Position numbers and translations under genes: made by a program
Assembly: GCA_018350325.1 (NCBI GenBank)
Contig: JAEVLN010000020.1
Span: 837,796-901,795 of the forward strand
From: Globodera rostochiensis
Lineage: Eukaryota > Nematoda > Chromadorea > Rhabditida > Heteroderidae
Direction: 5' to 3'
DNA length: 64,000 nucleotides
The notes under the pieces: model-generated
What the model was told of the DNA's origin: nothing
Database searches by the model: none
The model's input: only the letters and a program-made list of their open reading frames with translations
Shown here: positions 1-12,428 of the stretch, piece by piece
How positions within the stretch are numbered: position 1 is the first letter of the stretch
Layout: every line of letters begins with the position of its first letter

Positions 1-1844
1 GTGCCCATCCGGTACCTTCAAGAGCGCTGTCCTCTGGGCACTGCTGGTGGCCTTTTGCAACACAAAAGCATTCTGATTGAAGTACGACGCTTTTTTCTTT
101 TTTTTTTTGTAATGCTAACATTGAACATTTTTTTGAACAATTTTGTTTTTTTGTAGCTCAACTTTGTAGTTTCTTATATTCCCTTTTCCGAAGATTCAGC
201 CTCCGGTTGCGCTTTTCGTTCTGAACGCGGATGTTTGCGGGGAGTTTCCCTTCACGGAAATGGTACAAGAGTTGGACCGCAAGAAGGACGCAAAATGTCT
301 AATTTTGACCACCGAAGCGACTCGCGAACAGTCGGTCAACTACGGATCGGTCAGTTTTTGTTTGAGTTTCAATGCGAGAAGAAAAACACATCAAATTTGC
401 GTTTGACCAAATATTTGTCGATTAAATCCAACCTCCAATCCAGAAAATCCTGTAGTTTTTATTCTCTGCAATGTCGGGAATGAGTTTAAAGAGGACGCAA
501 AAGTCAAAGTGTATTTTGGAAAATAAAAATAAATAATGTTCAGGTCGTTGTTGATTCCACTGATTCTGAACGCTTACAAGGTCGAGTTCTTCACTACGTT
601 GACAAACCCACGGTTTTTTAAACTTTCTTTACTTAATTTGTTTGTTCTTTAGACTTTTGTGTCTACGCACATTTCCTGCGGTGTTTATTTGCTTCGTGGC
701 GACTCATTTTGTGCCATTTTGGAACAGGCGGCCAATGTCGCAAAAGAACGGGGCTTAAGCACCGGTAATTATTCCTTTTAGCCCAAAATTCTCAAAACTC
801 ATTTTTAGGCTCTCCGACGATGCAATTGCACCAATCGGACCAAATTTGGTTTGAAAAGGACGTCTTCCCCCAAATGACCTCCGATGGCGTACTTTTCGCA
901 TTGCACACAAAACGATGGTGGTCACAAACGAAAACAGCCGGGTTTTTATATTTAACCATTTTAGTATTTGTTTAGTGTCGGAGGAAGTCTTTTTTCTCTC
1001 TGATTTTAAATATTTTGTGCTCCTTTCCCTATCATTAGTATTTTAATTTGTTCTTATTTTAGTGCTGTTCTTTACGCCAACCGGCACTATTTGGGCCTTT
1101 ATCGTGCACGATGCCCTGAGAAATTGGCGGCCAATTCGTTGTGTGAAATTGTTGGCGATGTTTACATTGACCCGACCGCAACGATTGACCCATCCGCAAA
1201 AATTGGGCCAAATGTGAGCATCGGACCGAAGGCACAGATCAAAGCTGGTTAGGATACTAAACAAATTATTCAAAATTCCGCTCGGTTCGTAACTCGTTCA
1301 ATACCGGATAATTTTATCTAAATTTTGCACAATAGCCGGATTGCAGGTCTCATATAACCCGGTTTTGTGTATATCTTGGTGTCGTAATGTCACTTTTCTT
1401 CAAGGAGTTCGAGTGCGCGAGTCCATTGTACTTCAGGAGAGCATTCTCGACGAATACTGCTGCGTTCTGCACAGTGTGATCGGATGGCGCAGTTACATTG
1501 GTCGACATTAATCTCTGCGATATTGGCATTATTATCCCTTTTTGCGTCTTATTTCAGGCGCCTGGGCGCGTGTGGAGGGCTCACCTACCTCACCGAATCC
1601 GAACGTTCCCTTTGCCAAATTGGACAACAAACCGCTGTTCAACATCGATGGACGGCTCAACCCGTCGCTGACCATCCTCGGCTCCGACGTCAACGTACCC
1701 AGGGAGACGGTGATACTGAACACGGTAAGCCTTTAACACGACCTTTTAGACTTCATTTGTTATGTTGTCAATCTTTTTCGCTTTTAGGTCGTCCTTCCTT
1801 ACAAGGATTTGTCGGCTAATTACAAGAACCAGATCATTCTTTGA
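1..1844 (+). CDS. GMPPA: Mannose-1-phosphate guanylyltransferase regulatory subunit alpha, 3' part
   Basis: GMPPA is the non-catalytic or regulatory partner of GMPPB in making GDP-mannose in the cytosol for glycosylation. The gene enters from the left edge, so the N-terminal nucleotide-binding loop is outside the window. The first bases encode IRYLQE followed by PLGTAGG, the conserved core of the nucleotidyltransferase fold. The next exon carries FVLNADVCGEFP, and the exon near 1135-1250 encodes GDVYIDPTA-like and GPNVSIGPKA-like hexapeptide repeats of the left-handed beta helix. The last exons give WARVEG, the TILGSDV segment and the typical ending NQIIL, with the stop at 1842-1844. At least six short introns split it. 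An AATAAA lies about 185 bp downstream and TUFM starts 255 bp later on the same strand, so the two may be cotranscribed. The match to the vertebrate protein runs to the last residues, which makes the family call secure. Confidence 0.93.
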
Positions 1845-2028
1845 GCCCGTGATGTTCAAGACGGACAGAAGACAAAATTCTGTGATAATTTTTGTTTGTG
1901 CGTTAAATGCCTGTTAAAGCGTATCATATGCAACTTCCATTTTTGATTAGAATTATCTGTTGGGAGAAATCCCCCACCAAATTGTTGACAAAATTGATCA
2001 TTTGGTTTGCTATTTGGAGTTTTCTCGT

Positions 2029-2034
2029 AATAAA
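2029..2034 (+). terminator. Poly(A) signal AATAAA of GMPPA
   Basis: A canonical AATAAA hexamer 185 bp after the GMPPA stop and about 65 bp before the TUFM start codon. Its position fits 3'-end formation of the upstream gene inside a possible operon. Confidence 0.5.
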
Positions 2035-2099
2035 GTAAATTTATTGCCAATATTTTTTTTTGTTTGTTTTTATTTTCATTGACAAGAAATTTTTAGTCG

Positions 2100-4502
2100 A
2101 TGCGTTTGAGTCAAAGGTCGTTTTTCTGTCTTTCCAGTGAGTGTTTTCCTTGGTGGATTTTACATTTTGCATTATTTAAGGGCGTTTTTATGTTTCATAC
2201 GCTCAGCAGAAAGCCCCAAGTAAATACTACTGGGAATTCATTATGCTAAAAATTTTGGAATAGCATACAAACGGGACAAGCCCCACCTGAATGTTGGCAC
2301 AATTGGACACGTCGACCATGGGAAGACGACTTTGAGTGCCGCAATAACGAAAGGTGCCGGCTTGACGTAGGGGCTTTTCCCTTTTGGAAATGCTTTCCTT
2401 TAAATGAATTCGAAATTGCCTTTTATTGTTTGTTTTTCAAGTGATGATTATTTCCTTTGGGGAACTTTTTATGTCGTCATTTAAGTTCTGTCCCGAACAA
2501 AAAAGGCGCGCTTCATCAAATACGAGGACATCGATCGGGCAGCCGAGGAAAGGGCGCGCGGTGTCACCATAAACATCGCACACATTGAATATGGCCAGTC
2601 ACAGTTTGAACTCTTCGCTCAATTCTATTTGAATTGTTCAGAATCTGAGCATCGGCATTACGCGCACACGGACTGCCCGGGGCACACCGATTTCATGTAA
2701 TCGAACGGACATAGTCATGGGTGGGGAAGAGAGATGGATAGACAAAACATCAAAGAGAAGAAGCATCTTTTCCTCCTTCCTTCTCATAAAACGGGGGAGT
2801 GGGGATGCTGGGTTTTTGGACTCCACGGGTATGGGGGGGGGGGGGTTCAAACTTGGTCATTCGAACATTTTCGCGGACTGGTACGCCGAAATCTTTCTTT
2901 TTTTGTTGCAAATGGTACTTTTTTTTTTGCTAGAAAGAATATGATCACCGGCACCGCCCAAATGGACTCGGCCATCCTCGTAATTGCGGCAGACGACGGA
3001 GTGATGCCACAGACGCGAGAGCATCTGCTGCTGGCTAAACAGATTGGACTGCGCGAGATCGTCGTGTTCGTCAACAAAATCGACATGGTCGACAGGGAAG
3101 ACATGGAACTAGTCGAAGTGAGTGAAAATAGGCAAAACGAATGCATTGCAACACTCAAGAGGAGGAAATAGAGACACTTTAAAAAGAAAGCGTTCTTCGA
3201 TTTTTAATTTAAATAAGAATTAACCATTTTTTCTCACTCATTTAGTCCCAGAATTAAATTTGACAGATTGAAGCACGCGAATTACTCACCAACTTCGGGT
3301 TCGATGGTCGGTATTTTAAGGCACATCCATCAGAACGAACAATTCAGACACTGCCTGAAATTGATTGTTTTATAATCGTCATTCACTGACAATGACTTTT
3401 GTGCAGAATCGCTTTATTTCGGAACGTCTTTTTGCTCTTGAAGTTTTTGCGTGCTTTTCATTAGAAAATTCCTAGGGACAAATTCGAGGATTGTCTTCGG
3501 TTCTGCTCTCCGAGCACTTGAATCTGATGATGATAAGTGTGTTTTGGAACTGATCGACGCGCTGGACGCATTGAAGGAGCCGGTGCGGTTGCAGGTACTG
3601 CTTGAACTTGTCCTTTGTAAATTTCTATCGAAAAATTTGCCAAAAATCTTTGTCAGGACGGCCCCTTTCTGATGCCGATTACCAACAAACACAAAATCAC
3701 CGGGCGCGGCAGTGTGTTGGTCGGCACTATCGAGTCGGGCGTCGTCAAGAAGGGGGACACGCTCGTAGTGCTTGGGCCAGAACACTCACAGAAGACACTT
3801 ATTGCGGACCTCCACGTGTTCGGGAAAAGCACAACCCAGGTGGAAACGGGGGACTAACAAATATTAACAAATCGACGATGACCAAAATAATAACTGTTAG
3901 TGATCGGTCCCTTTTCAGAGTATGGCCGGTGAACATGTAGGGATTCTGTGCAAAAACTTGTACTTTGATCCGATTGTGCGTGGCTTTTGGCTAATAACGC
4001 CGGAGTCGGTGGTGCCCACCAACGTTATAAAAGTTGGCAATAAATTCACATTTGGAAATAATTTTGTGATTTTAAAATTGGCTTTCATCTTTCAGGTTGA
4101 ATTTTATTTGCTCAGTGAGGCGGACGGCGGGAGGAGGCAGGGCGTTCGCAGTGGCTTTCAGGAGGCTGTGTTCTGTACCACGTGGAACTCCTCTGGAAGG
4201 CTTTTCTTCGACTCAGAGCTGCTCATGCCGGGCGAGCACGTTTCCGCCACGCTGGTGTTTCTCCACAATGTGCTGATCAGTAAGAGTGAGATAAAATCGG
4301 TATTTTTTGAATTTAACCGTTTTTAGAAAAAGGTTCTCAGTTTACTGTTCGAGAGTCTCGTGAGCGGACAATTGGCTATGGCATTGTGTCCGAGCTGTAC
4401 CAACCCGTTTTCATTGACACTTTCAAAAAGAAAACTTTCAACTTTGAGAAAATGATGGAAAAGACGAAGCCGATGACGGAGAAGGACCAAAAATCAAAAT
4501 GA
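2100..4502 (+). CDS. TUFM: Mitochondrial elongation factor Tu
   Basis: GTPase that delivers aminoacyl-tRNA to the mitochondrial ribosome. After a very short first exon (start MRLSQRSFF, a plausible minimal targeting sequence) the second exon, from about 2265, reads [20 protein letters not shown], with the P-loop GHVDHGKT. Later exons give DCPGHTDF (G3, near 2670), [21 protein letters not shown] (G4, near 3075), the domain 2 segment [13 protein letters not shown] (3705-3735) and, in domain 3, [12 protein letters not shown] (about 4225) and RTIGYGIV (near 4360). After that conserved end the protein continues for about 33 lysine-rich residues. Nematodes have two mitochondrial EF-Tu proteins with C-terminal extensions adapted to armless tRNAs: EF-Tu1 with a long extension and EF-Tu2 with a short one. 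The length here is intermediate, so I cannot assign the paralogue. COG5 starts 146 bp downstream. Confidence 0.93.
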
Positions 4503-4648
4503 ATTATTTGTTATTATTAATTGCTGAATATAATAGTTTTACCATTGATTTATGGGTTTTGCATTTGGAAGTCAAATTCTCTGAACTTTTATTTGTTGTT
4601 TTCCGTCTTTTTGATCATTAAAATCACTAATTTTCGTAAAATGTCATA

Positions 4649-7600
4649 ATGGCCACAAATTCGGCATTTGAGCGTTTGGAAGACTTTATCTGGGGTCGGC
4701 TGGACGAGGGCGATTTTCTTAGCGAAGTTGTCGCGGATGAGCATTTGGACACGGAGAAACTGCTCTCCCGAGTGCAGACCATCCAACGGGACCTGAACGC
4801 GCGCCTCCGACAGGGGGTTGGTTAGGCAAAGAAATTGAAAATATTTAAATAAATTTAAAGGTCGAGGAGAATTACCCGCGACTGCTGGAGCAGGTCAGCA
4901 CCATCGAACAGTTGGACAGCGCCCATTCGCACTTCCAACGCGAGATGGACGCGGTGGTGAAGCGGGCGGACGCATTGGCCAAAACGATGAACGAACAGGT
5001 AATGGGGAGGGGAAAGGACGTAAGGGATGAGAGCAGAGTACCTGATTTGTCAGGTTTTTCCTGATTTTTGAGTTTTACAAGTGGTCACTCTGGATAAGAG
5101 GTAGTGGGGAAAGGAAGGGATTGGTGGGGGCTTTTTTATAGTCATTTTGGAGTGATCGCAACGCCAAGCGATTTTAAACTTTTAGGTTGGGAAAATGCGC
5201 AACGATGTGCGTGACATTGCGTCTCTCACCAAATTGAGTCGGCTGCAGGGCGATGCGATCAGGTCGATTTGTCTTTACAACCAATTAAATTAAATGGGCG
5301 GCTTCTTTTAGTAAAAATGATTTGTTTTAAGGTGTGAAGAATTGGTGGACGCGTGGCGCGAAGAGAAAGATCTGGTGAGACGCGCGGAACTCATTGCGGA
5401 AGTGAACGCAATTGTGAAGGCCAACGACAAACTCAGACATGTGCGCATTTAAATTTCTTTTCGACCACAAAGTCTCAATTCTGACATTCCCTCTTCTTGT
5501 ACCCCGGAGTGTCATTCTCGACATTACTCCCTTCTAAATCGCATTTTATTTTGTTTACTTACTGGGGTGTTAAGCTGAAATGGCTTTTCGACCGCTGTTT
5601 GTTCGGCCTTGCCGAGATGAACTCGCGCACCCGTCAGGATTTGGTTGTTCAGCTGCGGTCCGCGCTCCGGTCGTTGAACGTGGGTACAGTGAGCGCCACT
5701 GTGAAGGCACTCCAGCAACTTTTGGGAGGTTGGCTTTCCAATTTGCACCAACTTGTTCTTCAACATGGAGTCAAATTCGAGTGATCCATGCAAATTAATG
5801 CACATTTTTTAACACTTTGTCTCTAGACGGAGCCCACGCGTGTCAGAAGGAGCTGAACGCTGTAATGGACGAAGCCTTGCTGGAGTTGGACGCCTTGTTT
5901 CTTCAACTGAGTGCTCAGCCAACCCAGGACAAGGCGGCCAAACTGCTGCCTCAGCTGGGCACCAAATTGCATTCGCAGTTGGAACAGTTCCAATTGTTGG
6001 GTGGGAAGGAACATAAAATGTTTAAGAATGGGGGGGCGAATAATTAAGAATAAAATCAATTTTATTTAACTAAATTATTTAATCTTCCGCTTTAAGGAAT
6101 GGAAAATGCGCAACAATTTGCACGGCACGTGGGCAAAGTGATCACGTCGAGGGTATTTTGAATATTGACACATCTGATCAGCCGGAAACGGATTTTTGAA
6201 AGGTACCGGCGAATGCGCCCTATGCAATGCGACTTGTTCAAACAATTTACAAGTCCCTCCAAACCCACACCGATTCAGTCGCGGCGGTGATCAGGTGGGG
6301 GAGAGGGGGTGATTTGATTGGTCGGTCAATCAATCGATGGTTGTTTTTTTGCATCTTGAGAGAGAGAGACTTTGGTAGAGAGAATCATGGAACTCCATGG
6401 TTTCCAAGAAAGTACCGCTATTTATGATCAACCTAACATTTTAGTAAATTTATAGTTCTTTTTCTTCTAGGGACGCGCTCAATCCGTTAAAGGCGAACAT
6501 TCTAAGCCAATCGTTGGCAAACCTTTTCTCACTGGTCGACCAAACGTTTGAGCAGGACGAGCGTCGAGACACGATAGTTGTGGAACAAGTTCGTCCCCTT
6601 TAGGCGGTTTATTCTTCATTCGAACTCCTTTCACTCGCAGCTGAACGCCGCCTTCCGTGCCGAGTTGGCCAGCGTGGGTTGGGACGTGGCACTGCAGCGC
6701 GAGATGGAGAGCAACGTGGCCAAAGCGCTAAAACGGGTGGGGACGAAGTTGGAGCAGCAAATAGCCTTCGGCGACGATGCTCTTCGTTTCATCGGACGCA
6801 TTTCGCGCGCCCAAACACATAATTATCAGTTGATGAACATCGCACACGAACTGACAAAGTATTTGGATTTGGGGAATTTACTTCGACACGATTTGAAGCA
6901 CAATACGAAACCGATCTCTTGAGGGAGTATTTCTGAAATTGACTCTTGGATAATTATTGAAATAACTTCAAAGTAATTTTCCCCTGAAATCGTACAGACA
7001 TTGGCCCGGCCTTTGCGCCCCGCTTTATGCCCTCATCCAAACGGCCGTCCAAACGATTTTGGAACGAATGCGCAGCACCGTTTCGCTGGTACTTGCCTCA
7101 ATGCACGACGAAAATTTGCTGGTAGCGCTGGCGCCCGGCGCCACTTCATCGGAATATGTGAAGGAATTGTGCGGACACCTCAAGTGGGGGGCCCTTTCCG
7201 GATTTGGTAATTAGCCAAACACTTTTAGAGTGTTCCGCCAACATTGTGCCCAGGTGAAGCCGTTGGCCGACTCCGTGGAAGCTCTGCCGGCCTTCCTCAA
7301 CTTCTGTGTTGAGCAGTTCCTCCTGCACATTTCCCTTATCCGACCGATCGGAGAAGAGAGCTTCGATCGTTTTGTGCGCGATTTAGAATATTTGTGCCGG
7401 AATGGGCTCGAAGTGAGCGCCTTTTGAACAAATCCGTGGAATAGACCCCAATACAATTCAAGTTCAATTCCACGGTCCTTTATCTTAAGTCTTTTCGAGT
7501 TAAAAGGCAAAAATCTCTCCGTTGATTTGTCGCACATTTAAAAATAGACTTTCCTCAGGCGTTTAATTGTAACTGTGCCAAACTGCTGAACGCACATCGC

Positions 7601-8158
7601 CAATTCCAGCAGCTGCTCAAACTGACGTTGGGTGACTCCGATGGAATGCAGCAATTGGCCGAGTTGGCCAGCCACCAGTTGGATATGAAGGCGAGACATT
7701 TTGATGGTTTAAACTTTAAAGAATTGGAACTTCGCACGCATTCCCTTTCAGTCACTCATTTAGGCTTATTTAATAAGAGCCTTTTGTTTGGGTACAAATT
7801 TCTGCCGATTTTCAGACTTCTTCCTCTCTCTCTTCAGCTATACCTCAATGGTTTGTTGCCCATTTGCTGATTTGTGCCAGCGGTACGGAGCTCCGTCTGC
7901 CCCACGACTCGTAGGAAGGAGTTTTTGGAATGGAATTTAAATCTTTTTTTTTCAAGTGCCGGATGGACCATCCCCCAATACGTCCATTGGTTCAACACAC
8001 ACACCGAGGCGGACAAATGGCGCTTTTTACGCAATTTGTTGGACGCCTACAAACATTCGGTGGTCGCACAGGGAGGCACTGAATTTGTACGCAACTTCCC
8101 AATTCTTTGCCAATTGGTTGATGCCAATCTGTTAAGCACAACAGCACTGATAGCATAA
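4649..8158 (+). CDS. COG5: Conserved oligomeric Golgi complex subunit 5
   Basis: COG5 is a lobe B subunit of the COG tethering complex for retrograde transport within the Golgi. The first exon starts MATNSAFERLEDFIW. The following exons read LLSRVQTIQRDL, LLEQVSTIEQLDS and SLTKLSRLQ, which correspond to the N-terminal coiled region of COG5. The middle exons (5580-7430) are helical without simple motifs: LNVGTVSATVKALQQLL, LIRPIGEESFDRF. The C-terminal exon pair (7945-8158) has WTIPQYVHWFNTHTEADKW and then LLDAYKHSVVAQGGTEF, matching the end of vertebrate COG5. More than a dozen short introns are implied. The start was chosen as the first ATG in frame with the helical N-terminus. The 3' end converges with KAP3. 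Confidence 0.88.
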
Positions 8159-8485
8159 TATTTTTTGTTTGTCCTGTCCTGACTTCGCTTTCCTTTATCT
8201 ATTTATTTATTGGATACTGATTATTAATTACTGCAGGTCCCACAAAAAAGTAAAATTCCCTTTTGAGCAATTTTTTGTGGTATTGTATATCAGTTATGTC
8301 ATTTTTATCATTTATACAAATGCCATTTTAGACATACAATAAAATAATTATTTGAGGTCATTTTGAGATGAGAAATAAATCTGATCCTATGAAGAAATTC
8401 AAATAAATGCGAACCACTGAATGGTGTAAAGTATATTAACGCTTGTTGCTGCTTCAAGTCGTCCTCCGCTCTCGGTTGTGCTTCG
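8159..8485. other. Convergent 3' spacer between COG5 and KAP3
   Basis: AT-rich stretch between two convergent stop codons. A forward AATAAA at 8338-8343 is the likely poly(A) signal of COG5. I see no gene, tRNA or repeat in it. Confidence 0.6.
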
Positions 8486-11400
8486 TTAAAATTCTGTACC
8501 CATGAGTAGTTGCTCCGAGTTCAGCACGTGTCCACCTTCCACTGGCGTCGTCAAATGGTCCGGTGGTCCGTCAGTCGGTGTTTGGACCATTTCCAGCCAT
8601 TGAGCGTTGTGCCAGCGGAACCGTACCCCCTGAATACGCTCCCGCCAGTACGCATTCACTTTCTGTAATTGCAATGCCAAAGTTGGATATCCAACGTTAG
8701 TTATGAAATCATTCTACCGCCACTAGCTGCAGCGCCTGCTCACAGAGCGCGCGCATTTGCGGGTTTCGGTCGTGCATCAAGTTGAGCAGCAGCAGAGGAA
8801 TAACATTCGAAGACTGTCTGACCTCCTCCCCGTCCAAATTGTGCTTCTTTTGCTGCCGGCTTTCCTCCTCCGTCATCGTAATTGTTGTAGCAGAACCGGC
8901 ACTGCAACAAATTCGCTTGGCCAACTCGCCCCCATGTGCAAGCAAAGAAACGAAGACGAAAACACACTGCAGCACAATTTCGTCGTCTTCCTGACGCTCT
9001 GTTCAAAGATACATATTCACAAGATTTCAAAAAAAAAGAAAGGAAAAATCACTGTTAAGCGTTAAGACAACCAACGGCAACAGATGTCTTTCAACCTTCT
9101 CAGCCATCTCGAGGGAGTGTCCGGCAAGGCTTCCGCACCATTGGACAGCCTCAATAAATGTGATTTGAATTTGTGTAGCGCTCTTCACAAAAGAAGATTT
9201 CTCCCGTAGGGTAAAGGAGGGGTCGCACTTATCAGATTTATGGGGAGGGATCACTCAGTAATATAGTCGTAATTCTGTCCCACCCGTCAACCTGAAGAAG
9301 GACATCGTCGGTGACCGCCACCCGCGCATTTTTGTTCTTATTGGCCTTCACGCCGTCAGTGTCCTTCCGCTCATCACCACGCTCTCCCACCTTTCTTCTG
9401 TCCAAACTGCTGTCAACGAACGGCGAAAGTTCGTCAACACCGTTTCGTTGAATTTGCCGCAAAATCCGTGCCAAAAATGCAACGACTTCGTGACTGTCCT
9501 CTAATTGAACCCAATTGGCGTTCGGAAGCTGTGCACAAATTGCCATGCATTCAAGAGCAAAAAAGACGGACAATGATGATTTGCAATTGTTGCCATTTGT
9601 TGGCACCGGCGGTTGAGTTTTTTCGATGGCATTTTCCAATAGTTGGGGTACCCATTTTAGGAACATTTCCCGGGTGGGGCCTTCGTGGGAGACGATGTTA
9701 CGTCCAATCTGAACTGACTCATTTTATTGGATTTTATTCAAATTAGTTTGACTCTCTTAACAATTTAAATATTGCCGAACGAAAAAATGTTTGTTTCATC
9801 CCCACCACCTTCAGTGCCAAAACGTCCCCATCCACGTCGTCCAACGCAAATGCCATCAACGAGTCCAACCCCTGGCCCTCCGAACCGCACAACAATTGGG
9901 CATTCCGCTTCTCCAGCATAATATTCACGAGCAACGATTTGACTAACAAAGAACGCCGCCGCCGCCTCTCCTCTTTCGCCTGTCCATCGCCGGTCGATGG
10001 GAGACGATTTTCGCACAAAAGCAAATTCAAAAGCTTAAATGAATAACATCAAGCCCTCCCAACTTCCAGAAAAAGGGCATATTCAATCCCAAACACTAAA
10101 TAATTTTGTCCCACTCGACACGAACCAGGGGGATGCAATCCGTAAAAGCGATCATCGCTTTTGCATCGTCCACGATGCTGAGTTGGTACAACAGACCCAA
10201 AGTGACATCATTTTCTTAAATGTTACAAAACAATCTGAACTGGACGCTTTTTAACCAATAAAAGATTTTTTTTCTTAAACAAAAAATGGCGATTGTTTGT
10301 TTTTAAGCGAGCATTTAAAATAAATGTTTTTTTCTCACCAGAAATGTGTGGGGCCAACAGCGAGACAAGCCCCGCGTTGACCATATTTCGCCGAAAGGCC
10401 GACTCGAAAGAGCAGTTAAACAGCAACGAGCAAAGGGCGTTTAGAAATTCGGAGGAGGCCAAAGGCAAATGGCTGCCGCCTTTTGGGGCGTCTTCCGCTA
10501 CGGCTTTTGACGATTGTGGGGCCAATAAGGACACCAATCGGTCAATGGCCCCGGCGGTGCTCTAAAGAGAGAGGGGGGGGGGGAAGGAAATCCCGAAAAG
10601 TTTTAAAGAAAAAAGACGAAATGTTAAGATAAACAATTAATGCATAAAGGGACAGTTTTTATATTGTCATGAACGGGAAACTCTTAAAAGCCTTTACCCC
10701 AATGTAAAGCTGATTTTCGGCGAATTGGCTGAGCTTCCAGAGGAATCTCACGGCGGCTGTCAGCAGTTGAGGCGACGAGGAATGTTCGAGAGCCCTGAAA
10801 AGCATTGGCAGAAGGCCCTTCCGCAGCATTTTGTGCTCCGCCCGCAGATCATCGGCCAAATTTAGCAAAATTCGGAGCACCACTGAAATTTTGGAGTTTT
10901 TTTGTAATGAAAAAAAAGAGAGAATTGCACGGACGCGCTATCAGCTGGTCTTGCTTCCTCATCGCATATTCCCATTTGCGCCTCTCAGTTTCCGCCATTT
11001 CGCGCGTTTGTTCTCGCCACAAATCCCAACGGCCCAACTCAAATTCGACCATTTGAACACTGAGAAGACCAATCTAAAGGCAGAATGTCCAGGAAACTGC
11101 CGCTTTTGGTTTAATTTGTACTTAAAAAAGCAGACATTACTCTCACCTTCAGGTGAGAAAGTGTGGCATGAAAGGGTGCAAATTGAGAGAGGCGGTGGAA
11201 AAGTTGTGCCAAATGAATTGCCAACTCAAAGTTCTTGCGAGAATCCTAAAATTGTCACGATACGAACAATAATAACGCGATAAATGGAATGTTTAATTGT
11301 CCAAATTATCGACTTTAAAGGTAAATGCATTCTGGGCGCCCATGTCGTCTCAAATCTCACCTCCCGCCACACCCGAGTCAGAGCCCCCATAAGCTGCTCA

Positions 11401-12045
11401 TTCTCAACAATTTGTGCCAAATGCGTCGTCTCAACGTGGCGCACCAACTCGGAGAGCAATGCCACCCCACGCTGTTTCGGCTCCCCCTCCTCGTAGAGCA
11501 ACTCCATGTAATTCTAAAACACGCAAAGATTATGATCAATGATTGCCGAAAACCCCGGGGATTACCTCCAAATCCTCCAATTTGGCACGCATTTCCGTGC
11601 CGCTCAATGGATCGGAATCCGCTAAAATAAAAAGCTATGTGCAAAATTTAAACACAAATAGACAAGGAAAAAAGAATCATTCCCAAAAAAAGATTGAATT
11701 TTGTTTTGTTAGTCAAAATTCAATACCTTCCCCAACCAAATGTTCCGTTCACCTTTGCCTGGAATGTGCCTTTTTTGAAGGTAAAAGATGAGCCGTTCCA
11801 ACTCCGAAAGTCGATCGGATGTGATCAGCGGCTTGCATTGGTCCAACACGAGACGGGCGACGGCCGACGTGTCGCTGTGCTCGCCGAGTCCGTTCAGTTG
11901 GACGCAAAAAGTTGAAAAGCCAATGTAAATTGAATTAGCACAGATTCCATTTCACTCACATTCGCCGCTGTCGCTTATTTCCTCCATCAACAAAACGGAA
12001 AACCAACGCTTGTTCCAGCGAATGCGCATCCATTTCCAATTCCAT
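8486..12045 (-). CDS. KIFAP3: Kinesin-associated protein 3 (KAP), heterotrimeric kinesin-2 accessory subunit
   Basis: KAP is the armadillo-repeat cargo and regulatory subunit of heterotrimeric kinesin-2, which drives anterograde intraflagellar transport and axonal transport. Reading leftwards, the first exon encodes MDAHSLEQALVFRFVD and the second a segment with SAVARLVLDQCKPL then LSELERLIFYL, equivalent to the start of the vertebrate KAP domain. Then come LLYEEGEPKQRG (about 11500), LRILLNLADDLRAEHK (about 10870), RFLWKLSQFAENQ, LLFNCSFESAFRRNMV (about 10400), LIDLM-like LNLMHDRNPQMRALCEQALQ (near 8760) and RFRWHNAQWLEMVQ (near 8600), all standard KAP blocks. The C-terminal tail after WLEMVQ is short (about 24 residues) compared with the roughly 120 residues of the vertebrate protein. 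The start at 12045 is the first Met before the conserved block; the N-terminus is shorter than in vertebrates. Confidence 0.9.
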
Positions 12046-12428
12046 CTGTTTTTGTTCTCAACGTTCACAGACAAATCTTGGTAATTGTAAAATACCCTCA
12101 GGGAGGGCACTGTACTACTTCTGTACTTTACCAAAATCTCAAAGCATACCGAAGAAACAATAGTAAATTTGTCAACAAAAAGCAAAACAACAAATATGTA
12201 ATAATGTTGTATATAACTTTTTTGAATAACTAAACGAAACAACGAGCGAAAACCCGCAAAAACTTTGGAGAGATTGGTTCTGCAAACAAAACGACGTCTC
12301 TCAAAATTGGCAAATTGAGAACATTCCTTTCCCAAACTTAGCAAAATGCAGTTGCAATGGACTGACATCTCTCAAGAAAGGGTTTTGGGACTTAATGTTT
12401 CCAAAATGGAGAATCAAAACTGTCATAA
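12046..12428. other. Spacer between INTS11 and KAP3
   Basis: AT-rich same-strand spacer of 383 bp. It holds long ORFs on both strands, but they resemble nothing known and lack splice logic. It presumably contains the INTS11 3'UTR and the KAP3 promoter or trans-splice acceptor. Confidence 0.5.
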
